A stretch of DNA of 64,000 bases from the NCBI RefSeq assembly GCF_036192275.1, contig NZ_CP108088.1, forward strand, positions 5,023,501 to 5,087,500, read 5' to 3'. Positions within the stretch are counted from its first letter, which is position 1; each line of letters begins with the position of its first letter. Below, piece by piece: positions 42,859 through 52,029 of the stretch. The notes under the pieces were generated by a model. It had not been told where the DNA came from, did no database searches, and worked only from the letters and a program-made list of their open reading frames with translations. The position numbers and the translations under genes are program-made. The stretch comes from Streptomyces sp. NBC_00250. Lineage in GTDB: Bacteria; Actinomycetota; Actinomycetes; Streptomycetales; Streptomycetaceae.

Positions 42859-42900
42859 GAAAGGTGGGGGTGGAGGCAGGTGCCTCCGCCCCCACCTTTC
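42859..42900 (+). terminator. Terminator of topA
   Basis: A 20-bp stem with one mismatch (42859-42878 with 42881-42900) ending in CCTTTC, 16 bases after the stop. Confidence 0.88.
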
Positions 42901-42973
42901 GTTCTTCCGTTCGTCCTGTCACAGCCTCGTCCGGATGTTCGGGCGGAGGCCGCGGGGAGCAATGCCGTCCGGA

Positions 42974-42979
42974 TAGGGT
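42974..42979 (+). promoter_or_regulatory. Candidate -10 of a leaderless tmk transcript
   Basis: TAGGGT ends 6 bases before the ATG at 42986; no Shine-Dalgarno sequence is present. Confidence 0.4.
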
Positions 42980-42985
42980 GGACGG

Positions 42986-45900
42986 ATGACGCGAGCAGAG
43001 CAGCCAGACCGCCTCGGCGATTCCGACGCCGCACTCGTCGCGGATTCCAGGGAGCGTGCCGTACGCGCCCTCTTGCGCCATCAGCCGCTCCGCAGGTTGT
43101 GGAGCGCCCAGCTCGTCGGCAGCACCGGTGACGCCCTCGCCCTGCTCGTCCTCGTCCTCCTCGGCCTCCAGGCGGCCGTCACCGAGGGCGCGCTCGGAGG
43201 GGGCGAACGGGGTGCCGCGTTCGCCGTGGCCGCCGTCGTCGGCGCCCGGCTGCTCGCCTCGGTCCTCTTCGGGGCCGTCCTCCTCGGACCGCTGACCGCG
43301 CTCACCGGTCCGGGCGGCGCACTCGACCGGCGCTGGACCATGATCGGCGCCGACGGCGTCCGGATCGCGCTGCTCGTCATCGCGCCCCTGTGGATCGACT
43401 GGACCCCCGGCAGCGCCCTCTGGTACCTGCTCGGCACCGTCTTCGTCACCGGCGCGGCCGAGCGGCTCTGGACGATCGGCCGTGAGGGCGCGGCGCCCGC
43501 GCTGCTGCCCGCCCCACCGATCGAGGGCGGGGCCGTACGGCCGCTGCCCGACCACCTCGGCGCCCTGCGGCGGCTCTCCCAGCGCACCGGCTTCCTCGCC
43601 GTCCCCGCAGCGGCAGCCGTGCTGCTCGTCGCCACCCTGGTCGGCAACCTGCTCGGCGCCGGAATCGACTGGTTCACGCTGCACCAGGCCGCCCTCGGCT
43701 CGTACGTCGCCGCCGGACTCTTCGCCGCCTCCGTCACCGTCCTCTACGCGATGACGCTGCCCGGCGGCGAGACGCCCCGGCCCCGCTCGCCCCTGGAGGG
43801 CCTGCGCCGGCCGGCCGCCGAGAAGGGCCGTACGGGAGCCCTCCAGATCCTCGTCCTGACCTGCGCCACCGTCGCCGGGGCCATCGCCGCCGCCGCGTCC
43901 GTCGCCGTGCTCCACGCGTACGACCTGGGCGGTGGCCCCGTCACGTACGCGCTCCTGATCCTGGCGCTCAGCGGTGCCACCGCCGTCGGCATCCGCACCG
44001 CGGGCAAGGTCCTGCCCGTGCTGTCCCGGCGCCGGCTGCTCGCCCTCGTGACCGCCGTCACCGGGGTCGCGCTGATCGCGATGGGCCTGGTCCCGGACAC
44101 GGCGACCGTGCTGTTCCTCGCCGTCCTCGCCGGATACGCGGCCGGAGTCGCCGCCAACACCGGCCACACCCTGGTCGACCAGGAGACCGAGGAGCCCCGC
44201 AGGGCCCGGACCACCGAGCACCTCCAGGCCACCGCCCGCGTCGGCATGGCCATCGGCGCGCTCGCCGCGCCGCTGCTCGCCGCCGCGATCGGACCGCACC
44301 GCCTCGCCTCCGGCGACTTCGTCTTCGCCCACGGCGGCGCCGCCTTCACGCTGGCCCTGATCGGCGCCCTGCTGCTGCCGGTCGCCGCGCTCGTCCTCGC
44401 CAAGACCGACGACCGGGCGGGCGTCCCGCTCCGCCGCGACCTGCGCGACGCGCTGCGCGGCTCCGACCCGGTGCAGGCGCCCTCCCCGACCGGCTTCTTC
44501 ATCGCCCTGGAGGGCGGCGACGGCGCCGGCAAGTCCACCCAGGTCCAGGCGCTCGCCGAGTGGATCCGGGCCAAGGGCCACGAGGTCGTCGTCACCCGCG
44601 AACCCGGCGCCACCCCCATCGGCAAGCGCCTGCGCTCGATCCTCCTCGACGTGTCGTCGGCGGGGCTCTCCAACCGCGCCGAGGCCCTGCTGTACGCGGC
44701 CGACCGCGCCGAGCACGTCGACTCCCTGGTCCGGCCCGCCCTGGAGCGGGGCGCGATCGTCCTCTCCGACCGGTACATCGACTCGTCCGTGGCCTACCAG
44801 GGCGCCGGCCGTGACCTGTCCCCGACCGAGATCTCCCGCATCTCGCGCTGGGCCACCGACGGTCTCGTCCCGCACCTGACCGTCGTCCTCGACGTCTCCC
44901 CGGAGACCGCGCGGGAACGGTTCACCGAGGCGCCCGACCGCCTGGAGTCCGAGCCGCCGGAGTTCCACGCGCGCGTACGGGCCGGATTCCTCGCCCTCGC
45001 CGCCGCCGACCCCAGCCGCTACCTCGTCGTCGACGCCGGGCAGGAGCCCGAGGCCGTCACCACCGTCGTACGCCACCGGCTCGACCGGATGCTGCCGCTC
45101 TCCGAGGCCGAGGTGAAGGCCGTCGAGGAGGCCCGCCGCAAGGCCGAGGAAGAGGCGCGCAGGAAGGCGGAGGAGGAAGCCGCCCGCAAGGCCGAGGAGG
45201 AGCGCCTGGAGCGCGAGCGCCAGGAGCAGCTCGCCAAGCTCCGCGCCGAGGAGGAGGAGCGCAAGCGGCGCGAGGAGGAGGAAGCGCGCCGTCTGGAGGC
45301 CGAACGGCAGGCGGAGGAGGCCCGGCGCAAGGCCGAGGAGGCCCGGATCGCCGCCGAAGCCGCCGCCGAGGAGGAGCGCAGGCGCCTCGCGGCCGAGGAG
45401 AAGGCCCGTCTGGAAGAGGCGGAACGACTCCGCAAGGAGGCCGAGGAAGAGGCCCGGCTGCGGGCCGAGGCGGAGGAGCGCCGCCTGGAGAAGCAGCGCA
45501 AGGCGGAGGAGGCGCTGCTCCGCGCCGAGGAGGCCCGCCGGATGGCCGAGGCCGCCGCTGCCGCCAAGGCGGCGGAGGAGGCCGCGGCGAAGGCCGCCGC
45601 CGAGCAGATCGCCGCCGCCGCTGCCGCCAAGGCCGCGGCGGAGCGGGCCGCGGCCGAGCGCGCCGCCGCGGAGCAGGCCGCCGCTCAGCGGGCCGAGGCG
45701 GCGAAGGCCGCTCGGGAGCGGGCGGCTGCCGAGCGGAAGGCTGCCGAGGCCAAGGCCGCGACCGAGGCGAAGGCGGCCCGGGAGAAGGCCGCGGCGGTCG
45801 AACTCTCGGCGAACGAGATCACCCGGCCGACCCCGATCGTGAAGCCGGTCCCGGTCGTGGCGCCGGACCCGAGGACCGACCCGCGGACGTCTGCCGCGCG

Positions 45901-46366
45901 GCAGGAGCCGGACGCGCCGACCGTTTCGCCCGACGAGGTCACCGTCGCCACGCCGATCGTGAAGATCACGAAGCAGGACGAGACCGAGACGTCCGTCCTG
46001 CCCCGGATCAGCGAGACGCGGGCCGCCGACGAGACCGCCGTCCTGCCCGCCGTGAAGGCCACCAGGAAGGCTCCGGAGAACGCCGCCGAGTCGACCGCCG
46101 TGCTGCCTCCCGTACGGGACACCCCGGCGTCCGACCCGGCCGACCGGGTGCCGCAGGGCATCTTCCGTGACGCCCGGCCCGCCCCGAAGCAGCCGGACGG
46201 CGCGAACGACCGGACCCGCGAGCTGCCCCAGCTCGACGAGGACGGCCGACCCCGCCGCCGCTCCGACTGGGCCGAGGAGACCCCGCTGGACGATCTGCCG
46301 ACGCTCGCGGACGAGCTGTTCGGCCCGCACGACGACGAGGACGAGGGCCCCCGGCGCCGCCGCTGA
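42986..46366 (+). CDS. tmk: Thymidylate kinase fused to an MFS-like membrane domain and a coiled-coil tail
   Basis: A 1126-residue three-part protein. Residues about 30-475 form an MFS-like membrane domain with around 10-12 hydrophobic segments. Residues about 500-710 are a complete thymidylate kinase: P-loop EGGDGAGKST near 511-520, the DRYIDSSVAYQGAGR motif and a LID region. Residues about 715-930 are a long charged helix of Glu/Ala/Lys/Arg repeats, almost certainly a coiled coil, followed by a disordered acidic tail. The kinase makes dTDP from dTMP for DNA synthesis; the fusion would tether it to the membrane. This architecture occurs in other Streptomyces. It lies next to topA. Confidence 0.93.
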   Translation: MTRAEQPDRLGDSDAALVADSRERAVRALLRHQPLRRLWSAQLVGSTGDALALLVLVLLGLQAAVTEGALGGGERGAAFAVAAVVGARLLASVLFGAVLLGPLTALTGPGGALDRRWTMIGADGVRIALLVIAPLWIDWTPGSALWYLLGTVFVTGAAERLWTIGREGAAPALLPAPPIEGGAVRPLPDHLGALRRLSQRTGFLAVPAAAAVLLVATLVGNLLGAGIDWFTLHQAALGSYVAAGLFAASVTVLYAMTLPGGETPRPRSPLEGLRRPAAEKGRTGALQILVLTCATVAGAIAAAASVAVLHAYDLGGGPVTYALLILALSGATAVGIRTAGKVLPVLSRRRLLALVTAVTGVALIAMGLVPDTATVLFLAVLAGYAAGVAANTGHTLVDQETEEPRRARTTEHLQATARVGMAIGALAAPLLAAAIGPHRLASGDFVFAHGGAAFTLALIGALLLPVAALVLAKTDDRAGVPLRRDLRDALRGSDPVQAPSPTGFFIALEGGDGAGKSTQVQALAEWIRAKGHEVVVTREPGATPIGKRLRSILLDVSSAGLSNRAEALLYAADRAEHVDSLVRPALERGAIVLSDRYIDSSVAYQGAGRDLSPTEISRISRWATDGLVPHLTVVLDVSPETARERFTEAPDRLESEPPEFHARVRAGFLALAAADPSRYLVVDAGQEPEAVTTVVRHRLDRMLPLSEAEVKAVEEARRKAEEEARRKAEEEAARKAEEERLERERQEQLAKLRAEEEERKRREEEEARRLEAERQAEEARRKAEEARIAAEAAAEEERRRLAAEEKARLEEAERLRKEAEEEARLRAEAEERRLEKQRKAEEALLRAEEARRMAEAAAAAKAAEEAAAKAAAEQIAAAAAAKAAAERAAAERAAAEQAAAQRAEAAKAARERAAAERKAAEAKAATEAKAAREKAAAVELSANEITRPTPIVKPVPVVAPDPRTDPRTSAARQEPDAPTVSPDEVTVATPIVKITKQDETETSVLPRISETRAADETAVLPAVKATRKAPENAAESTAVLPPVRDTPASDPADRVPQGIFRDARPAPKQPDGANDRTRELPQLDEDGRPRRRSDWAEETPLDDLPTLADELFGPHDDEDEGPRRRR

Positions 46367-46380
46367 CCCGCTTCCTCCCC

Positions 46381-46414
46381 GGCTTGGGGGTGGAGCTAGC
46401 TCCACCCCCAAGCC
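46381..46414. terminator. Perfect 34-bp palindrome after tmk
   Basis: Two 17-bp arms without any spacer, centred on AGCT|AGCT. In RNA it gives a long stem with a minimal loop, so a bidirectional terminator is the simplest reading. Confidence 0.75.
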
Positions 46415-46451
46415 GGAAGCCAGCCCCATACCGCTCTGACCTGCGCTTTTC

Positions 46452-46457
46452 TAGCGT
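46452..46457 (+). promoter_or_regulatory. -10 of a leaderless ABC/FtsX transcript
   Basis: TAGCGT ends 7 bases before the ATG at 46465, in a short AT-richer stretch (CTTTTCTAGCGTTG) after the tmk terminator. Confidence 0.45.
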
Positions 46458-46464
46458 TGTCGGT

Positions 46465-47262
46465 ATGACGACGACTGCAGTGACGGACAGCCGTGCCGCC
46501 CGCGCCCCGGAGGCCGCCCTCGCCCTCGACGGGGTGGGCCGGACCTACGGGCGCGGAGCCCCCGCGCTCCACGGGGTGAGCCTGGCCGTGCCGCGCGGCC
46601 GGTTCGTGGCGGTGATGGGCCGGTCGGGTTCCGGCAAGTCCACCCTGCTGCGGTGCGCGGCGGGACTCGAACGGCCGACGACCGGGACGGTACGGATCGG
46701 GGGCACCGACCTCGCCACGCTGAAGGCATCCGGTCTCACCCGGCTCCGGCGGGACCGGATCGGCTTCGTCTTCCAGTCGCTGAACCTCGTCTCCGCCCTC
46801 GACGTGCGGGAGAACGTCACCCTGCCGCTCCTTCTCGCCGGAGCCCGTGAAGGCCGGGAACTCGACGCCCGCGCCCTCGCCGGTCTCGCGGCCGTCGGCC
46901 TCGCCGACCGCGCCGGGGACAGGCCGGAGAGCCTGTCCGGCGGCCAGCGCCAGCGGGTGGCCATCGCCCGCGCCCTGGTCAACGAACCCGAGGTCGTCTT
47001 CGCCGACGAGCCGACCGCCGCGCTCGACCCGGTCACGGCGGCCGGAGTCCTCGCCCTGCTGCGGCGCGCGGTCGACGAGCGGGGGACCACCGTCGTCCTC
47101 GTCACCCACGACCCTGTGGCGGCCGCCTGGACGGACGAGGCCGTGTTCCTCGACCGGGGCCGGCTCGTCGGGCGCCTCGACCGTCCGGACGAGCCCGGGG
47201 TACGGGAGATGCTGGGCGCGCACGCCGACCACCCGTTCCGCCCCATGGCGGTGGCCCGATGA
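46465..47262 (+). CDS. ABC transporter ATPase, LolD/MacB type
   Basis: A 265-residue ATPase: Walker [10 protein letters not shown] (52-60), Q-loop [12 protein letters not shown], signature [15 protein letters not shown] (near 158) and Walker [14 protein letters not shown]. The subfamily pairs with FtsX-type mechanotransmission permeases, and the ATGA overlap with the next gene supports that. The adjacent, convergent NarL-type two-component system resembles peptide-antibiotic sensing modules, so a role in export or resistance is inferred. Confidence 0.9.
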   Translation: MTTTAVTDSRAARAPEAALALDGVGRTYGRGAPALHGVSLAVPRGRFVAVMGRSGSGKSTLLRCAAGLERPTTGTVRIGGTDLATLKASGLTRLRRDRIGFVFQSLNLVSALDVRENVTLPLLLAGAREGRELDARALAGLAAVGLADRAGDRPESLSGGQRQRVAIARALVNEPEVVFADEPTAALDPVTAAGVLALLRRAVDERGTTVVLVTHDPVAAAWTDEAVFLDRGRLVGRLDRPDEPGVREMLGAHADHPFRPMAVAR

Positions 47263-49679
47263 AGCCGCTCGCGAACCCGGCGGTCCGGCTGCTCGCCGCC
47301 CGCTCCCTGCGGGCGCACCGGAAGGCCTGGGCGGCCGTGTTCGCCGCCGTCGCCGTCACCTCCGCGCTGCTCGGCGCCCTGGCCCTCGCCGCAGGATCGG
47401 CAGGGCTCGGCCACGCGCGCGTGGAGCGGTACGCGGCCGCGCCCGTCGTCGTCGCCGGTGACCAGGAGGTCCGCTGGACGACGAAGCCGTGGGGGAGCGA
47501 GGCCCAGACACAGACGGCCGGTCTGACCGAACGGGTACGGATCCCGAGTGCGACCGTCGACGTCGTCCGCGCGGTGCCGGGGGTCCGGGCCGCGGTGCCG
47601 GACCACACCTTCGTCGTACGGGAGCAGGGGACGGACGGTTCCCCGGACCGGCGGGTGCACACCGGGCGGTCCTGGGAGGCGGCTCGGCTGGCCCCGTACC
47701 GGCTGACCGACGGGCGCGAGCCGCGCGGGGCCGGAGAGGCCGTCATGGGCTCCGGTGCCGGAGCACGGGTCGGGGACACCGTCGCCGGGCGGAAGGTCGT
47801 CGGCCTCGCCGACGGGCCCGCCGCGCTGTACGTCACGGCGGGCGAGGCGCGGAAGCTCGCCGGGCATCCGGGTTCCGTCGACGCCGTCGGAGTGCTCGCC
47901 GAACCCGGCGTGCCCGTGGACACCCTCCACGCGCGCGTACGGGCCGCCCTGGACCGGGCCGCACTCAAGGACACGGCCTCGGGGCAGCCGCTCCGGGCGC
48001 TCACCGGTGACGGCCGGGGCGGGGCCGAGCACCTCGCCGCTCCTCCCGCGCGCATGGAGCTCCTCCAGCTCCTCGCCGCCGTCTCCGGGACCGTCGTGCT
48101 CATCGCCGTCCTCGTGCTCGCCTCGCTCGTCGCGCAGGCGCTCCAACAGCGTGCCGCCGAGCGGGACCTGCTGCTCTCGGTCGGTGCGACACCCCGTCAG
48201 GTGCGGGCGACCGCCGGCCGGGAGGTGACCCGGGTGGCGGGTCTCGCGGCGCTGCTCGGCGCGGCCGCGGCCGTACCGGTGTTCCTGGGACTGTGGTCGG
48301 CGCTGGGGGCCCGCACCGGCGTCGTCCCGCAAGGACTCGAACTTCCCTCCCCGCCGTGGCTGTTCGCCGCCACCCTCGTCGTCGCCGCGGTCGTGGTGGG
48401 GATCACCCGGCTCGTCGTCCTCTTCGCCGCCCGGCGCCCCGAGCGCGCGGGGAAGGGCGCCGTGCGGCGTGCCGTCGGGCTCGTGCTGCTCCTGCTGGGC
48501 GTGGCGTCGGCCGGTACGGCCACGGTCCAGGGCGGTGACGCGGCGGCGGCCGCCGCCGGGGCGGCCACGGTGACGCTGGTCGCCGGGTGCGCGGTGCTCG
48601 GGCCGTGGATCGCGGGGGCCGCGATGAAGGTCCTGGACCGGCCGTTCCGCCGGATCGGCGGCGCGCCCGGCCGGCTGACGGCCGCCGGTGCGAGCGCCCA
48701 CTCCCGGCGCCTCGGGGCGGCGCTCGTGCCGGTCGTCCTCGTCACCGCCTTCGCGCTCGTGCAGCTTTCGGCGGGCACGACGATGGGCCGGGCCGCCGAC
48801 CGTCAGGCGCGGGCCGCGACGACCGCCGACCTCGCGCTCTCCGGCATGACGGCGGCGGAGGTGCGGCAGCGGCCGGGGGTCGACGCGGCCACGGACGTGC
48901 TGCGTTCGACGGTCGTCCTGGCCCGCACGCAGGCCGGTTCGCCGCGCCTCGACCGGCTTCCGGTGCTCGGCGTGGACGCGGCGGGCCTCGCGGGCACGCT
49001 CGACCCCGGTGTCGTCGCCGGCGACCTGGCGGGGCTCGCCGGGACCGGGACGGTAGCGGTCGGCGCGGACATGGCCAAGTCCCTGGAAACGAAGGTCGGT
49101 TCGTCGGTCGAGTTGCGTCTGGGCGACGGGGTCCGCAAGCGGCTGCGGGTGGTGGCGGTGTACGAACGCTCGCTCGCCCTCGGGGAGTTCCTCCTGCCGA
49201 AGACCGAACTGGCCCCGCACATGAGCGATCCGTACCCCGCGCGCGTACTGGCGTCCACGGCGAAGGGCGGACCCGCCTCCCCCGTCGTGCCCGAACAGGT
49301 GATGCCTCCCGGGGCCGAGCTGAACGGGATCGTCTCGGCCGCGATCGTCTCCGCGATCGGCGGACTCACCCTCCTGTCCGTCCTCAGCACCCTCACCCTG
49401 ATCGGCGCGGGACGGCGCGGCGAACTCCGACTGCTCGGCCAGGTGGGCGCCTCGGCCGGTCAGCTGCGCCGGATGCTGGGCCTGGAGGCGGGCTTCCTGA
49501 CCGTCGCGGGCCTGGTCATCGGGGTCGTGGTGGCCGCGCTGCCGCTGACCTCCTTCGCCTGGTCGCTCACGGGCGGACTGCCCTACCTCCCGCCCGAGCA
49601 GGCGGGACTGATCGCCGGCGCGGTGGTGGTCACGGTGGTGGCGGGCGTGTTCCTGCCCTCACGGCGGCAGCGGGCCTGA
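47259..49679 (+). CDS. FtsX-family permease
   Basis: An 806-residue permease. One N-terminal transmembrane helix (about 20-45), an extracellular domain (about 50-265), three helices (about 270-390), a central hydrophobic segment, a second extracellular domain and a C-terminal trio of helices (about 690-800) give the duplicated FtsX layout of BceB/MacB-like transporters. The partner ATPase lies upstream. The substrate is unknown; the extracellular domains contain few Cys. Confidence 0.88.
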   Translation: MKPLANPAVRLLAARSLRAHRKAWAAVFAAVAVTSALLGALALAAGSAGLGHARVERYAAAPVVVAGDQEVRWTTKPWGSEAQTQTAGLTERVRIPSATVDVVRAVPGVRAAVPDHTFVVREQGTDGSPDRRVHTGRSWEAARLAPYRLTDGREPRGAGEAVMGSGAGARVGDTVAGRKVVGLADGPAALYVTAGEARKLAGHPGSVDAVGVLAEPGVPVDTLHARVRAALDRAALKDTASGQPLRALTGDGRGGAEHLAAPPARMELLQLLAAVSGTVVLIAVLVLASLVAQALQQRAAERDLLLSVGATPRQVRATAGREVTRVAGLAALLGAAAAVPVFLGLWSALGARTGVVPQGLELPSPPWLFAATLVVAAVVVGITRLVVLFAARRPERAGKGAVRRAVGLVLLLLGVASAGTATVQGGDAAAAAAGAATVTLVAGCAVLGPWIAGAAMKVLDRPFRRIGGAPGRLTAAGASAHSRRLGAALVPVVLVTAFALVQLSAGTTMGRAADRQARAATTADLALSGMTAAEVRQRPGVDAATDVLRSTVVLARTQAGSPRLDRLPVLGVDAAGLAGTLDPGVVAGDLAGLAGTGTVAVGADMAKSLETKVGSSVELRLGDGVRKRLRVVAVYERSLALGEFLLPKTELAPHMSDPYPARVLASTAKGGPASPVVPEQVMPPGAELNGIVSAAIVSAIGGLTLLSVLSTLTLIGAGRRGELRLLGQVGASAGQLRRMLGLEAGFLTVAGLVIGVVVAALPLTSFAWSLTGGLPYLPPEQAGLIAGAVVVTVVAGVFLPSRRQRA

Positions 49680-49724
49680 CCCGGGCTTCGAGGAGGCGGA
49701 CCGGCGCCTGGGACCGGGACTCGC

Positions 49725-50369
49725 TCAGGCTTCGAGATAGGCGAGAACGGCGAGGACCCGGCGGTGGCCACCGCTGTCGCCCGGCGGCAGGCCGAGCTTC
49801 TGGAAGACATTGCCGATGTGCTTGTGCACGGCCCGCTCGGTGACCACCATCGAGCGGGCGATCGTGCCGTTGTCGTGCCCCTGCGCCATCAGCTCCAGGA
49901 CCTCGCGCTCGCGGGGCGTGAGGGAGTCCAGCGGGTCGTCGCGGCGGCGGGCGAGCAGCTCGGTGACGACCTCCGGGTCCAGGGCCGTACCACCGGAGGC
50001 GACCCGCTCCAGGGCGTCGAGGAACTCGTCCACCCGGCCCACCCGGTCCTTCAGGAGGTAGCCGACGCCCCGCGCGCCGCCGCCCAGGAGCTCGGCGGCG
50101 TACGTCTCCTCCACGTACTGGGAGAGCACGAGCACCGGCAGGTCCGGCAGCTCCTCGCGGGCCGCGAGCGCCGCCCGCAGCCCCTCGTCGCGGAAGCCCG
50201 GCGGCATCCGTACGTCCAGGACGGCCACGTCCGGGCGGTGCTCCAGGAGCAGCGGCAGGACCTCGGGGCCGGTGGCCGCGACCCCGGCCACCTCATGGCC
50301 GGACGAGGTCAGCAGCAGCACGAGGCCCTCCCTCAGGAGGGCGTTGTCCTCGGCGATCACCACACGCAC
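49725..50369 (-). CDS. NarL/LuxR-type response regulator
   Basis: A 214-residue regulator. The receiver domain has the acidic pair in AEDN (7-9), phospho-acceptor Asp52 in LDVRMP and Lys in LLKDRVG; the LuxR-type helix-turn-helix LTPREREVLELMAQGHDNGTIA-like begins near 150. The GTG start lies inside the end of the kinase gene (13-base overlap) with GGAG upstream, so the two are coupled. It converges on the ABC/FtsX genes, its probable targets. The TCAGGCTTCGAG at its stop recurs in part at 49684. Confidence 0.88.
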   Translation of the reverse strand: MRVVIAEDNALLREGLVLLLTSSGHEVAGVAATGPEVLPLLLEHRPDVAVLDVRMPPGFRDEGLRAALAAREELPDLPVLVLSQYVEETYAAELLGGGARGVGYLLKDRVGRVDEFLDALERVASGGTALDPEVVTELLARRRDDPLDSLTPREREVLELMAQGHDNGTIARSMVVTERAVHKHIGNVFQKLGLPPGDSGGHRRVLAVLAYLEA

Positions 50370-51562
50370 GGCAGCTCCACTTCGATCACGGTCGGGCCCC
50401 CTTCGGGGCTGGTCAGTCGTACGGTGCCGTCGAGTGCGGCGACCCGGCGGCGCATGCCCACGAGCCCCGAGCCGCCGCTCTCGCCGGCCTCGGCGCCGCC
50501 GCGGCCCTCGTCCGCCACGCGCGCGTGGAGAGCGGTCGGCTCGCGCGTGAGGGCGACGGAGGCGCGGGCGGCGCCGCTGTGCTTGGCGGCGTTGGTGAGG
50601 GCCTCGGCGACCACGAAGTAGGCGGCGGCCTCGACGGCTGCGGGGGCGCGGGGGGCGTCGAGGTGCTCCGGCCGGTCGCCCGGGGTGTGGTCGGCCAGCC
50701 CCGTCACGGTCACCTGCACCTCCAGGCCGCTGCTCGCGGCGAGGGCCCGCACCGCCCCGGTCAGGCCCCGGTCGGTGAGGATCGGCGGGTGGATGCCCCG
50801 CACCACGTGCCGCAGCTCGGCCAGCGCCTCCTCGGCCTGCGTCTGCGCGTCGTCGAGGAGCTTCCGCGCGGTCGCCGGATCGGAGTCGTACGCCCGCTTG
50901 GCCAGCCCGATCCGCATGGACAGCGCCACGAGGCGGGCCTGCGCACCGTCGTGCAGATCGCGTTCGATCCGGCGCAGCTCGGCGCCGTGCGCCGCGATCG
51001 CGCCCGCCCGGGTGGCCGTCAGCTGCTCGACGCGGGCGGCGAGCGCGGCGGCCCGGGCGGCCGCGGGGGTCGGCGTGAGCAGGGTGCGCGACCACTCGGC
51101 CCCCAGGTCGGCCAGCCGGCCGATCAGCGGCAGGGCCACCGGCCGCCGTCCCGCGAGCCCGGTCACCACGCCGTCGACGAGCACCGCGGGCAGCCACAGC
51201 ACCAGCGAGGCGTACCAGAGCGCCAGGCCGTAGAGGAACTGTGCGCCCGCCCAGATCAGGTCCTGTCCGGTGGCGGGGTCGGTGACGGCGGTGCGCACGC
51301 GCGCGGGGAGGGGACCTTCGAGCGGCAGGTACGCCTCCGGGACGGGCGTCCCGGTCCAGGCGGCGGTCCGGCTCCGCTCCCAGCCGGCGAGGCGGCGCAG
51401 CAGCAGCACGCTCTCGGGGAGCACGCCCGCGCCGATGACCGTGGCGGTGAGGAAGGCCGTGAAGAGGGCGACGCCCGCCATCAGGCAGCAGAGGAGCGCG
51501 ATCGCCGCCCCGCGCAGGAGGTGGAGCGACGCCCGGCCGGAGTCCTTGATCGCGTCGCGCAT
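50357..51562 (-). CDS. Sensor histidine kinase, HisKA_3 type
   Basis: A 401-residue membrane sensor kinase. Two N-terminal helices (about 18-45) and a second pair (about 103-135) bracket a short extracellular loop of about 55 residues. The phospho-acceptor His204 lies in RIERDLHDGAQARL, the N-box is EALTNAAKH, and the G-box DEGRGGAEAG...GSGLVGMR follows. The ATPase domain is complete. It is co-transcribed with the response regulator and divergent from a small membrane-protein gene. Confidence 0.88.
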   Translation of the reverse strand: MRDAIKDSGRASLHLLRGAAIALLCCLMAGVALFTAFLTATVIGAGVLPESVLLLRRLAGWERSRTAAWTGTPVPEAYLPLEGPLPARVRTAVTDPATGQDLIWAGAQFLYGLALWYASLVLWLPAVLVDGVVTGLAGRRPVALPLIGRLADLGAEWSRTLLTPTPAAARAAALAARVEQLTATRAGAIAAHGAELRRIERDLHDGAQARLVALSMRIGLAKRAYDSDPATARKLLDDAQTQAEEALAELRHVVRGIHPPILTDRGLTGAVRALAASSGLEVQVTVTGLADHTPGDRPEHLDAPRAPAAVEAAAYFVVAEALTNAAKHSGAARASVALTREPTALHARVADEGRGGAEAGESGGSGLVGMRRRVAALDGTVRLTSPEGGPTVIEVELPCVW

Positions 51563-51727
51563 TCCGACAGGTTATGCGGGAGGCCCCGGGGGCGCGGTGG
51601 TGCAGGCACCACCATGGGTCCGGGGGCGGGCACCGCTGTGCCGGGGAGCCGGGGTGACGAAGATCGAATCCGTACCGACCCACCCCCTGCGCTTTCCCCT
51701 TCGTCCCCCCGACCCACGGAGATCCCC

Positions 51728-51901
51728 ATGCGTTTCCTGCTCTGGCTGCTGCTCACGGCGAGCGTCCTCGGCAACGTGTACGTCAGCACCTTCGCCGACC
51801 TGACCGCCGCCGCCCACGTCACGGCGAGCGTCGGCACGGGCACGGTGCTGCTCGGCTCGGCCATCGGCCTGTGGCTGACCCGCCCCCGCGCCGAGGCCTG
51901 A
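51728..51901 (+). CDS. Small membrane protein
   Basis: A 57-residue protein with two hydrophobic helices (about 2-20 and 31-50). GGAG (51718-51721) precedes the ATG. The function is unknown. The stop codon is inside the first copy of a perfect 30-bp repeat. It lies upstream of the divergent two-component kinase gene and could be an accessory of that system, but this is only positional. Confidence 0.65.
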   Translation: MRFLLWLLLTASVLGNVYVSTFADLTAAAHVTASVGTGTVLLGSAIGLWLTRPRAEA

Positions 51902-51951
51902 ACCGGCGTACGGCTCCCACTCCCCGCGCCGAGGCCTGAACCGGCGTACGG
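51884..51951 (+). repeat. Perfect 30-bp direct repeat including a stop codon
   Basis: 30 identical bases at 51884-51913 and 51922-51951, 38 bases apart. The first copy carries the last codons and TGA of the small membrane protein gene. Confidence 0.95.
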
Positions 51952-52029
51952 GTCGCGGGGCCTCCGTGCCCGGCCGGTGATGTCAGCGGACTGCCCCACA
52001 ATGGAGGGCGTACCTGAGGAGGGGCAGAC

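Noticed and set aside
42614..46429. Very long minus-strand open frame opposite tmk (over 1200 codons)
   Set aside because: Shadow of the GC-rich tmk gene; its composition (Gly, Arg, Val runs) is what the antisense frame of such DNA gives, and there is no start signal or domain.
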